Assembly (NCBI RefSeq): GCF_000426585.1 | Contig: NZ_AUFQ01000001.1 | Location: forward strand, 124,001 to 188,000 | Direction: 5' to 3' | Origin: Segatella baroniae DSM 16972 = JCM 13447 | GTDB lineage: Bacteria; Bacteroidota; Bacteroidia; Bacteroidales; Bacteroidaceae | Length of the DNA stretch: 64,000 nt | Shown: piece after piece, positions 51,191-60,014 of the stretch | Layout of the letters: every line of letters begins with the position of its first letter | Numbering within the stretch: the first letter of the stretch is position 1 | Position numbers and translations under genes: made by a program | The notes under the pieces: generated by a model | The model's input: the letters and a program-made list of their open reading frames with translations, nothing else | Told to the model about the DNA's origin: nothing | Database searches by the model: none

Positions 51191-52486
51191 CTACTCCACG
51201 CCCAGCTGCTTGCGGATATAACGTTGCCATTCGTCCCACTGCTCCTGATACCAGTAGTGTCCCGTCTGCTGGTAGACACTCAGCTGTTTGGGCGCCTTCA
51301 CCGCATTGTAAAGGCCGTAGGCCGACGTGGGCGGCACCACCTCGTCGTTGTAGCCGAACGAATACCAGCCCGGAACGGTGACGCGACGGGCGAAATTCAC
51401 GCCATCGTAATAGCGTGCACCCTTCACACGGCTCGACAAATCCGCCCCCGCGTTCTCCTCCGTCTCCTGATGGAAATAGTGGGGCCAGCCGCCGGCCACC
51501 CGGTTCAGCTCGGCCTCATAGTCGCACATGGCGTCGTGGACGACCGCCAGAAATGTAACCCGCTTGTCCAACGCCGCCACGGCCAACGAGAGAAAACCGC
51601 CCTGGCTGGCTCCCGTCACGCCGATGGTCTTGCCATCCCACTGCGGCAGCGAGGCGATATAGTCCACGGCACGCACGGCACCCGTCACCACCCGCTTGTA
51701 ATAGTTGCGCTCGGGGTCGACCAGATTCACGTTCCAATAGTCATGAAGCGCGCCGGCCAGCAGGTCGTCATACACCTTCTGCTCCATCGTCACGGGCATG
51801 CCGTGAATGCCGATCTCCAGAACGATGGCCCGCCCGGGAGCCGTATAGGTGTCGCCGCCGTAGGGCCGCACGCCGGCGCCGGGCACCCGCAGCAACGCGG
51901 GGTATCTACCGGGGACCGAGGGCACCGAAAGTATGCCGTACATGCGCGAGTTCCACTGGTTGTTGACATAGCTTACTTCATATACATTATTATATTGTGT
52001 GCAGCGTTCGGGCAGCAACCGCAACGTCGGATTCAGGTCGTTCTTCCGCGCTTCGGCCATCGCCGCCTGCCAAAAGGCGTCAAAGTTCTCCGGGGTCTGG
52101 GCAAAGGGCACGATCTTCTCGGGCGAGAAAGCCACCGTGCACAGGCCGTCATAGGCTCTGCCGTCCACGTGGGCCGTCACCTTCAGCCGATAGAAGCCGG
52201 GCTTCCGCAGCGAACCGCTGTGGGAAAGTTCGCCCCGTTTCAGCACGACCGACTTCTTTTCACGGGCATACATCACGGGGCCGGCCTCGTAGTCCATCCG
52301 CACATTGTCCAGCAACGTGCTCGACTTGAGCACGCTCACCTTGAAGCGGGCCGTCTCACCCACCTTGTAATTCCAATCGGCATGGTCGGGCTGCACCATC
52401 ACAACAATGTTGTTGCCACGAATCTGTGCATACAGGCTCATCGTCAGGCTCAATGCCACCAGGAGAAGCGCATATTTTTTCATCAT
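51191..52486 (-). CDS. CE7-type acetyl esterase with N-terminal beta domain
   Basis: 431 residues; start at the first of two adjacent ATGs. Signal peptide KYALLLVALSLTMSLYAQ. An N-terminal beta domain (about 20-135) precedes an alpha/beta hydrolase with GASQGG (nucleophile Ser near 293), acidic residue in FGYNDEVVPP (near 375) and His in TGHYWYQ (near 408), the catalytic triad order of the acetyl xylan esterase family CE7. Expected to remove acetyl groups from acetylated mannan or its oligosaccharides so that GH26 and GH130 enzymes can act. First gene of the leftward operon. Confidence 0.85.
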   Translation of the reverse strand: MMKKYALLLVALSLTMSLYAQIRGNNIVVMVQPDHADWNYKVGETARFKVSVLKSSTLLDNVRMDYEAGPVMYAREKKSVVLKRGELSHSGSLRKPGFYRLKVTAHVDGRAYDGLCTVAFSPEKIVPFAQTPENFDAFWQAAMAEARKNDLNPTLRLLPERCTQYNNVYEVSYVNNQWNSRMYGILSVPSVPGRYPALLRVPGAGVRPYGGDTYTAPGRAIVLEIGIHGMPVTMEQKVYDDLLAGALHDYWNVNLVDPERNYYKRVVTGAVRAVDYIASLPQWDGKTIGVTGASQGGFLSLAVAALDKRVTFLAVVHDAMCDYEAELNRVAGGWPHYFHQETEENAGADLSSRVKGARYYDGVNFARRVTVPGWYSFGYNDEVVPPTSAYGLYNAVKAPKQLSVYQQTGHYWYQEQWDEWQRYIRKQLGVE

Positions 52487-53331
52487 ATCGGGATAATAGA
52501 TAAGAAGTTAATGAAGCGGTAATTTGATTTCATCGGCAAAATTACACAGAATCTTCAAAACCGACCGATACTTTCTTGACCAAAGCAGACACTTTCGTGC
52601 AAATGCCTTTTGGAAATATCAAAAAACCTTACAAACGACCTCAAAAGAGTGGCTTTATTTCAAAACGAAAATCCTTTGACCGAAAATCCGCGGAAATACA
52701 GCAAGCTGCATAGCCTGCTGATTGCCAATGATTTGCCTGAGAACATCCATCCACTGCTTCACAAGCAGCTTGCCAAAGCTGCGCTTAGACCTTGCAATCT
52801 CCATGCTTTCAACCGCCAAAAGGTTGCCGGTTGTCGACCCAAACGACCGCTCCAAGGTTGCGAAAGCGCAGCTTCGGCCGCACAATTGCACAACGGCGGA
52901 CGGCAAGCCGCAGCCCCACGATTCGCCGACACGGCCCTTTCGCAACCTTCCAAATGCTGGATGACATAAAAATCCATACCGTTTTCAAGGCAAAAAAGAT
53001 TTACAAAAGAGACGGATGGCGATGTCCAAGGCCGCACCCGCCGGCAAAAGGGCGCGCAAAAACTCAACGACCGCGTCGTGACACCAAACCGTGTCTCCAC
53101 TATTCCAGCCCATATATTGCATGGAAGATGGCGTTTTCCGACACAAAACACCGATATTTCTTCGCCAAAAATTTGGACAATGCTGGAAAATATCATAAAT
53201 TTGCAACCATGATATGTGAATATCATGCAAAAAGAAACTACAGAATACAAAATAAAACAAATCAAAAAGTCACTTGTTTGACATTCGGGGCAAATCGGCA
53301 AGATAGTATCAGTATTCATCAAGATTGTATC
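52487..53331. other. divergent intergenic region of the mannan locus
   Basis: About 845 bp between the divergent operons. Small frames occur in several phases, all overlapping and without known homology. A 13-bp inverted repeat (52854-52866 and 52937-52949) lies inside. The GC-rich part 52840-52960 differs from the AT-rich flanks and may be the residue of an insertion. No RNA gene is recognised. Confidence 0.4.
52854..52949. repeat. 13-bp perfect inverted repeat
   Basis: AAGGTTGCGAAAG (52854-52866) and CTTTCGCAACCTT (52937-52949), 70 bp apart. The interior is GC-rich. Could be the ends of a short MITE; no clear target duplication is seen. Confidence 0.45.
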
Positions 53332-53361
53332 ATTGCCGTTTGTTTTTTATCTATATCTTTG
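53332..53361 (+). promoter_or_regulatory. promoter of the SusC/SusD operon
   Basis: TATCTTTG at 53354-53361 fits TAnnTTTG, and ATTG at 53332-53335 stands 18 nt upstream in the -33 place. Transcription would start near 53368, giving a leader of about 215 nt before SusC, room for post-transcriptional control. The sensor for the locus is not in the window. Confidence 0.55.
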
Positions 53362-53584
53362 CAGTTGTTGATTCGACAGGCGTTCCATCGCCTTACACCT
53401 CTTTATATATAGACCTATAACGAATGACATTCAATACCAAACAACGAAGAAAGGAACAAACCATGGCTGGAATCTCTCCCTAAGGGGCTGATGCAAATCA
53501 GCAGACAAATCAAAAGAAAAGACAAATTTGTAAAACCTAAAAAAGAAGACATGGCAACATGTCGGAGACCTAAATTAAAAATGT

Positions 53585-56500
53585 ATGAATCCAAACAGTA
53601 AAGTTACGTTACTGGCGGGACTATGCTCACTCTCACTGATGAGCCATGCACCGCACGCGTATGCCGCCGGTACGACGAACCCTCCGGCCGTCGTGCAGCA
53701 GGCAAAGAAGATCACGGGTACCATATCCGACTCACAAGGCCCCATCATCGGCGCCACGGTGAAGATCAAGGGATCTACAACGGGCGTGGTGAGCGACCTT
53801 GACGGACACTACACCATCAACGCCACCGCTGGGCAAACCATTGAAATTTCCTACGTGGGCTATGTCACCAAAGCCATCAAAGTGGGCAGCCAGTCGAACA
53901 TCAACGTGGTACTGGTGGAGGACAACAACAGTCTGCAAGAGGTGGTTGTCGTGGGCTACGGTACGATGAAGAAGAGCGACCTGGCCGGTTCCACAGGTTC
54001 GATGAACGAGAAGATGATGAAAGGTTCGGTCATCACCAACCTCGACCAGGCCTTCCAGGGCCGTGTTGCCGGTGTTACGTCCATGGCCACATCGGGTGCG
54101 CCGGGCTCCAGCACCAGCATTCGCGTGCGTGGCCAGGCCACCATCAACGCCAACGCCGAACCACTGTACGTGGTCGATGGTGTCATCTGGGCCAACACCA
54201 ACTCTTCAGGCGCGTCCGTAGGTCTCGGCGACGCGTTGGGCAACGGTTCCGTATCGACCGTTTCCCCCCTCTCCACCATCAACCCGAACGACATCGTGAG
54301 CATGGAAATCCTGAAGGATGCCTCGGCCACGGCCATCTATGGCGCGCAGGGTGCCAATGGTGTCGTCCTCATCACGACCAAGCACGGCAAGACCGGCGAG
54401 GCCAAGTTCACCTACGACGGCATGATGGCATGGCAACGGCAGACCAAACGCATCGACATGCTCAACCTCCGCGAATTTGCCAACTACTATAATGACATGG
54501 TGGCGCAGGGCCAGGCGACGAAAGACGACGCGCTGAGCGACCCCTCTCTCTTGGGAGTCGGAACCAACTGGCAGGACGCCATCTTCCGCACGGCACTCCA
54601 CCAGCAACACCAAATCAGCGCCCAAGGCGGCACGGATAAGGTGAAATACTATGTGTCGGCCAACTTCTCCGACCAGGACGGTACACTCATCGGCAGCAAC
54701 TTCAAGCGCTACGGCGCGCGTGCCAACCTCGACGCGCAACTCAAAAGTTGGCTGAAACTGGGCTTCAACATGAGCTATGCCAACACCGACGAACGCCTAC
54801 TGAGAGCCGACCAGGACGAGGGTGTCATCAACTATGCGCTGACCACCGTTCCCGACATTCCCATTTACGACATCGAAGGCGGCTACACATCCATCGCAAG
54901 GGAAGGCGTGACCAACCCCAATCCTGTGGCATTGGCGCTGTTGAAGGACATCCGCTATAAGAGAAACCTGCTCAATGGAAACATCTTCGCGGACGTGACC
55001 TTCATGAAAGGACTCGTCTGGCACGCGGAACTGGGCTACAACTTCAACTGGGACCGTGCCTCCACTTTTGAACCCACCGTCAAGTTGGGCAACTGGGTGC
55101 GCTCCGACAATATGATGCGCCTGCAAAAGACAACGGGCTCCTACCTGCAAGTGAAAAACTACCTGACCTATTCCGGCCAAATCGACAAGCACGGCTTCAC
55201 GGCCATGGTGGGTCAGGAATGCTGGAAGAGCAAGTGGGACTTCAATAGCTCATACGCGACGAAGTTGCCTTCCAATGCCATCCAGAACCCCGCGCTGGGC
55301 AATTCAGAGAGTTACAAGATCGGCGCAGGCTTCGGAACTTCCGCCATGGCCTCGTTCTTCACCCGCGAAACCTACAACTACGACGACCGCTACCTGGCGA
55401 CCTATACTTTCCGTCGTGACGGCAGTTCCAACTTCGGCCCCGCTCACAGATGGGGCAACTTCCATTCCTTTGCGCTGGCATGGCGCTTCTCCAACGAGAA
55501 GTTCATCCAAAAGATTGCGGGCAACTGGCTGAGCAACGGCAAACTGCGCTTCAGCTGGGGACAAACCGGCAACTCGAACATCGGTTCGGGCAAATGGGCT
55601 TCCGACCTGAGTATCATGGAAACCGGCCTCGGCGACTCCTATCGCCCGGCCCGCGTCGCCAATCCACAAGTACATTGGGAAAGCCAGGAGCAGACCAACA
55701 TCGGTATCGACCTGGGCTTCTTCCACGACAAGTTGAACCTTGTGGTCGACCTCTACAAGAAAGTTTCCAAAGACATGCTCATGCCCATGCAGCTGCCTTC
55801 CTACATGGGAACCTCCGGCAACACGTCTTCCGCCATCGCGGCGCCATGGGGCAACTATGGTTCCATCGAAAACAAAGGTCTTGAAATCACCATCAGCGCC
55901 CACCCGATTTCCACCAAGGACTTCTCTTGGGACAGTGATTTTGAAATCTCTTGGAACAAGAACAAGCTGAAGGCTTTGGCCGGTACGGCCAGCGCGTCCA
56001 TCTGGGGCTACGGCCAGTGGAGCGACATCGTCAGCAAGAGCGACGTCGGCCGGTCTCTGTTCCAGTTCTACGGCTACAAGACCGATGGTATCTACACCAG
56101 CTACGAGGACATCGAGAAGTCGCCGAAGCCGGTGGCTTACCAAGGATCCAACGGCTACAACCACTACAACACGGTATGGGTCGGCGACCAGAAGTTCAAG
56201 GACATGAACGACGACAAGGTGATTGACGAGAAAGACTGCACTTATCTCGGAAGCCCCATGCCCAAATACACCTTCGGCTGGACGAACACCTTCCGCTACA
56301 AGGACTTCGACCTGAGTATCTTCGTGAACGGCTCTGTCGGCAACAAGGTGTACAACTATCTCCGCATGAAGCTCGACGCGATGAAGAGTGTCTGGACGAA
56401 CCAGCAGGCAACGGTTCTCGGCCGCTCGGTCGTCACACCCATCGACCCCAACAAGGACTACTCGCAGGGCTACACGGGACACAACAAGGACGTTGTGTGG

Positions 56501-56866
56501 CACTGGTATGACGACATCGACAACGTTCAGGTGGTCAACCCCACGGCATTGCCGGCCGTCCATATCAACGACCCGAACACCAACACCCGCATCAGCGACC
56601 GCTACATCGAAGATGGAAGCTACCTCCGCATCAAGAACATCACCTTCGGCTATACACTCCCGAAGAGTCTCATCAAACGCATCCATTTGGAAAACGTGCG
56701 CGTCTATTGCAACCTCCAGAACCTTTGGACCATCACGGGCTACAAGGGCTACGACCCTGAGGTCGGCGCTTCGACGGCCGACAGCCATGGCTACGTCTAT
56801 GGTTTGGACAACGGACGCTATCCTTCACCGACCGTCTATTCATTCGGCTTAAACGTTACTTTCTAA
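53585..56866 (+). CDS. SusC-like TonB-dependent mannan-oligosaccharide transporter
   Basis: 1093 residues. Signal peptide (VTLLAGLCSLSLMSHAPHAYAAG). A carboxypeptidase-regulatory-like domain (ITGTISDSQGPIIGATVKIKGSTTGVVSDLDGHYTINA, about 43-80) is followed by a TonB-box-like EVVVVGYG (about 119-126), plug domain (RVRGQATINANAEPLYVVDGVI) and the outer-membrane barrel ending in FGLNVTF with a terminal aromatic. It imports oligosaccharides released at the cell surface, together with the SusD partner encoded 15 nt downstream. Substrate is inferred to be beta-mannan from the neighbouring enzymes. Confidence 0.93.
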   Translation: MNPNSKVTLLAGLCSLSLMSHAPHAYAAGTTNPPAVVQQAKKITGTISDSQGPIIGATVKIKGSTTGVVSDLDGHYTINATAGQTIEISYVGYVTKAIKVGSQSNINVVLVEDNNSLQEVVVVGYGTMKKSDLAGSTGSMNEKMMKGSVITNLDQAFQGRVAGVTSMATSGAPGSSTSIRVRGQATINANAEPLYVVDGVIWANTNSSGASVGLGDALGNGSVSTVSPLSTINPNDIVSMEILKDASATAIYGAQGANGVVLITTKHGKTGEAKFTYDGMMAWQRQTKRIDMLNLREFANYYNDMVAQGQATKDDALSDPSLLGVGTNWQDAIFRTALHQQHQISAQGGTDKVKYYVSANFSDQDGTLIGSNFKRYGARANLDAQLKSWLKLGFNMSYANTDERLLRADQDEGVINYALTTVPDIPIYDIEGGYTSIAREGVTNPNPVALALLKDIRYKRNLLNGNIFADVTFMKGLVWHAELGYNFNWDRASTFEPTVKLGNWVRSDNMMRLQKTTGSYLQVKNYLTYSGQIDKHGFTAMVGQECWKSKWDFNSSYATKLPSNAIQNPALGNSESYKIGAGFGTSAMASFFTRETYNYDDRYLATYTFRRDGSSNFGPAHRWGNFHSFALAWRFSNEKFIQKIAGNWLSNGKLRFSWGQTGNSNIGSGKWASDLSIMETGLGDSYRPARVANPQVHWESQEQTNIGIDLGFFHDKLNLVVDLYKKVSKDMLMPMQLPSYMGTSGNTSSAIAAPWGNYGSIENKGLEITISAHPISTKDFSWDSDFEISWNKNKLKALAGTASASIWGYGQWSDIVSKSDVGRSLFQFYGYKTDGIYTSYEDIEKSPKPVAYQGSNGYNHYNTVWVGDQKFKDMNDDKVIDEKDCTYLGSPMPKYTFGWTNTFRYKDFDLSIFVNGSVGNKVYNYLRMKLDAMKSVWTNQQATVLGRSVVTPIDPNKDYSQGYTGHNKDVVWHWYDDIDNVQVVNPTALPAVHINDPNTNTRISDRYIEDGSYLRIKNITFGYTLPKSLIKRIHLENVRVYCNLQNLWTITGYKGYDPEVGASTADSHGYVYGLDNGRYPSPTVYSFGLNVTF

Positions 56867-56881
56867 TTAAAGCAGAACACT

Positions 56882-58648
56882 ATGAAAATGTTAAATATAA
56901 GAACTATCGCCTGTGCCGCCTTCTTGGGACTTGGACTGTCTTCTTGTTCGGACTATCTGGATTGCCCGACAGAGGACACCTACAACACCGGCAATTACTA
57001 TAAAGACGACAACCAGTGTCGGGCTGGCGTCAACTATCTTTACAATTCGCCTTGGTACGATTTCCAACGCGGCTTCTTCAAAGTGGGCGAAGTGCTGTCG
57101 GGCAACTTCTATTGGGGCGGTTCCCCCTACCTGACGTTCACGCTTGACGGCTCAGACCAGGACTTGGCCAACATGAGCGCGGCCCTTTGGTCTGTCAACA
57201 CCCACGCCTCGACGGTCATGGCCAACATCAAGGGTTCTACGGGGCCCTCGCAGGCCGTGAAGAACTACAGTACCGGCGAATGTCTGGTATGGAAGTCGAT
57301 GGCCTATTTCTATCTGGTTCGCTCGTTCGGGGCCGTTCCCATCATCAACGATCCCGTCGAAATCATCAACAACCAGACTGCAACCAAACAGCGTAAGGCT
57401 AAAATCAGCAACATATACGACTACATCGTCATGATGTTGAAACAGGCTATAGAGCTGTTGCCGGAAAAAGACACGACAAAGAAAGGACGTATCGACAAAT
57501 ACGCCGCAAAGGGTTTGCTGGCCAAAGTCTACCTGACCAAGGCCGGATTCAGCGAGGAGAACACCACCTACACCCCGGGCAGCTACAGCTACATCACCTG
57601 TACGCCTCACCAACGCAATGCCGAGGACTTGGCAAACGCCGCCAAGTACGCGCTCGACGTCATCGAAAACAGTGGCCGCAAGCTGGAAACCAATTATTCG
57701 GACATCTTCCGCGGTGACCACAACATATGCGACGAAGCGCTCATTTCATGGGCATGGAGGGTAGGCGCACAGTGGACCAGCCAGAACTCGCTGCAAAGCG
57801 ACCTTTTCTACAGTGGCTTCTGTGAGCAGGGCAGCATGTGGGGAGGCTGGAACGGGCCTTCGGTAGACCTGCAGGACGCCTTCGGCGAAAACGCCTTGAG
57901 CGCAAGCCGCCAGAATACGGACACCCGCCGCAAGGCCACCATGATGATGGCCGGCGACACGTATGACTACTTCTATACGGACGAACCCGACGGATTCAAC
58001 CTCTTGAAATTCGTCTACAACGGGTATGCAAACCATACGAGCGAAGGTCAATGGGAATGTCCGACCGGTGCCCAGGAAGTGAAACACCTGTATGGCGACG
58101 CCGCCGACCACAAGAAGTACATTGGAACCAGCGACGGCCGTATGGCTTCAGGCCTCTACACCCACTTGCTCCGCCTTTCGGATGTGTATCTGATTTATTG
58201 CGAAGCCATCATGGGCAACAGCACGTCGACGAACGACGCCAAGGCGTTGCAGTATTTCTATGACGTTCGTCACCGCGGCATTTCCAGTTATGAAAAGCCG
58301 ACTTCCATCACCTGGGAGGATGTATGGAAAGAGCGCCGCCTCGAACTGGCTTGCGAAGGCGACCGCTGGTACGACTTTGTTCGCCGCTACTACTACGACC
58401 CGCAGGGTGCCATCGACGAAATCAAGGCACAACGCAGGAGCACCTATTCCAACCTGGACGCCCTCTACAAAGAGTACTACACTTCAGGAAACTGGAATGC
58501 TGCCGATTGCAAATATGATGAAAACGCAGCTGTTCCCAACGTAACGCACAGAAGCTTCACGCTTCCCCTGCCCACTTCGGACACATCCTACAACCCTCTG
58601 CTGTTGGAAGCTCCGGAAGATTTCGACCTAAGTACAATCAAATTTTAA
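56882..58648 (+). CDS. SusD-like surface glycan-binding lipoprotein
   Basis: 588 residues. Lipobox LGLGLSSC (Cys near 22). SusD/RagB sequence: DYLDCPTEDTYNTGNYYKDDNQCRAGVNYLYNSPWYDF, SMAYFYLVRSFGAVPII, KGLLAKVYLT and near the C terminus WEDVWKERRLELACEGDRWYDFVRRYY, the strongly conserved ERRxEL and WxD(L/F) motif. It forms the lid of the SusC channel. Confidence 0.93.
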   Translation: MKMLNIRTIACAAFLGLGLSSCSDYLDCPTEDTYNTGNYYKDDNQCRAGVNYLYNSPWYDFQRGFFKVGEVLSGNFYWGGSPYLTFTLDGSDQDLANMSAALWSVNTHASTVMANIKGSTGPSQAVKNYSTGECLVWKSMAYFYLVRSFGAVPIINDPVEIINNQTATKQRKAKISNIYDYIVMMLKQAIELLPEKDTTKKGRIDKYAAKGLLAKVYLTKAGFSEENTTYTPGSYSYITCTPHQRNAEDLANAAKYALDVIENSGRKLETNYSDIFRGDHNICDEALISWAWRVGAQWTSQNSLQSDLFYSGFCEQGSMWGGWNGPSVDLQDAFGENALSASRQNTDTRRKATMMMAGDTYDYFYTDEPDGFNLLKFVYNGYANHTSEGQWECPTGAQEVKHLYGDAADHKKYIGTSDGRMASGLYTHLLRLSDVYLIYCEAIMGNSTSTNDAKALQYFYDVRHRGISSYEKPTSITWEDVWKERRLELACEGDRWYDFVRRYYYDPQGAIDEIKAQRRSTYSNLDALYKEYYTSGNWNAADCKYDENAAVPNVTHRSFTLPLPTSDTSYNPLLLEAPEDFDLSTIKF

Positions 58649-58659
58649 CTCGAAAGAAT

Positions 58660-59997
58660 ATGAAACTCAATAAAAACAATGTCGGTGGTATACTTCTCGC
58701 CGCCATGGGTGTCTTCTCTTGCTTCGCGCTTCAGTCCTGTCAGGACGAGCCAGACAAGTTCGAGTTGGCCGATGGTACTCCGACCATTTACTACATACGC
58801 CCCAGTAACGTGGACAGCAAGGACTCGTTGCTGGTACAAGCCTCTCCCAGAAATTCCATTTGTCTGGTAGGCAAGAACCTGAAAAGCGTTAAGCAGATGT
58901 ACTTCAACGACCAAAAGGCCATTCTGAACACAAGCTACATCACGGACAACACGTTGATCGTGACTGTTCCTTCAGAGATTCCCGACGTCGTATCCGACAA
59001 GATCTTCCTCATCAACAAGGATAAGGACACGACAACATACGCTTTCCATGTAGTCATCCCTGCTCCGGTCGTCGGTGCCATGTCCAATGAATACGCTCGG
59101 ACAGGTTCGGAAGTGACGATAACGGGCAGCTATTTCATTGACGACCCCAACACGCCGATCAAAGTGACCTTGCCCGATGGCAAGACCATTACCGATTTCA
59201 CAACGAAGACAAGGAACGAACTTACCTTCACAATGCCTGAATGCAAGGCTTCAGGTCCATTCATCGTCACCTCCGTCTATGGAGAGACCAAGTCTTCTTT
59301 CCACTACAAGGACACCCGGGGCCTGCTCTTCGACTTCGACGGCGTGACAGGACTTGGAAACCACGGCTGGCACAGCAGACCGATTCAGAGCGACGCAACG
59401 TCTCAAACGGGCAACTTCGTTCAGTTTGGTGACGGTTCTGTGACAATGAAGGAAGACGGCGCATGGGATGACGGCAACTTTGCATTTGAATATTGGCCTG
59501 GAGAATGGACGACGCCATTGTCCTATCTCCCGAGGGTAAGCCAAAAGCTCACCGACCTCGCCGACTTCGCCAACTTCGAGAAGATGGCCCTCAAGTTTGA
59601 AATGTACATTCCCAAGAGCAATCCTTGGATGGCGGGTGCCATGCAGCTGATTGTCGGCGGCGTAGACAAGATTACCGGTGCCGGAGGGGGCGTAGACGTC
59701 CATGGCGAAATGACAGCAGGTGCCAACAACACGTTCTTCAACAACAATGTACTCCCACGCGGCCTGTATCGTCCTTGGGAAGGGACGGGAAGCTATGACA
59801 CCGGCGACAAGTGGGTGACGGTAACCTTGCCATTCAGCGATTTCATCTATGGTATCAATGGAGGCAAGGCCAGCGGTAACTTGAAATCCTCCGACTTCAC
59901 CAGTCTCACCATCTTCATTGTTGGCGGCGGCGTGAATGGTAAAGAATGCAAACCCATTGTCAAGATCGACAACATCAGAGCCGTTCCTTATAAATAA
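58660..59997 (+). CDS. TIG-domain surface glycan-binding lipoprotein
   Basis: 445 residues. Lipobox FALQSC (Cys near 27). IPT/TIG-type beta domains occupy about 40-215 (SPRNSICLVGKNLKSVKQMYFNDQKAILNTSYITDNTLIVTVP; EYARTGSEVTITGSYFIDD). The C-terminal part (about 220-445), starting DTRGLLFDFDGVTGLGNHGWHSR, looks like a carbohydrate-binding jelly roll as in other SusE/F-position proteins. It lies 11 nt after susD and would hold polysaccharide at the surface. Confidence 0.82.
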   Translation: MKLNKNNVGGILLAAMGVFSCFALQSCQDEPDKFELADGTPTIYYIRPSNVDSKDSLLVQASPRNSICLVGKNLKSVKQMYFNDQKAILNTSYITDNTLIVTVPSEIPDVVSDKIFLINKDKDTTTYAFHVVIPAPVVGAMSNEYARTGSEVTITGSYFIDDPNTPIKVTLPDGKTITDFTTKTRNELTFTMPECKASGPFIVTSVYGETKSSFHYKDTRGLLFDFDGVTGLGNHGWHSRPIQSDATSQTGNFVQFGDGSVTMKEDGAWDDGNFAFEYWPGEWTTPLSYLPRVSQKLTDLADFANFEKMALKFEMYIPKSNPWMAGAMQLIVGGVDKITGAGGGVDVHGEMTAGANNTFFNNNVLPRGLYRPWEGTGSYDTGDKWVTVTLPFSDFIYGINGGKASGNLKSSDFTSLTIFIVGGGVNGKECKPIVKIDNIRAVPYK

Positions 59998-60014
59998 TTG
60001 TAAACTTTTGAACT

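Noticed and set aside
52610..53412. Several overlapping frames on both strands in the mannan-locus intergenic region
   Set aside because: They overlap each other in many phases, have cysteine- and arginine-rich unlikely composition and no recognised domain; the region carries the promoter of the SusC operon.
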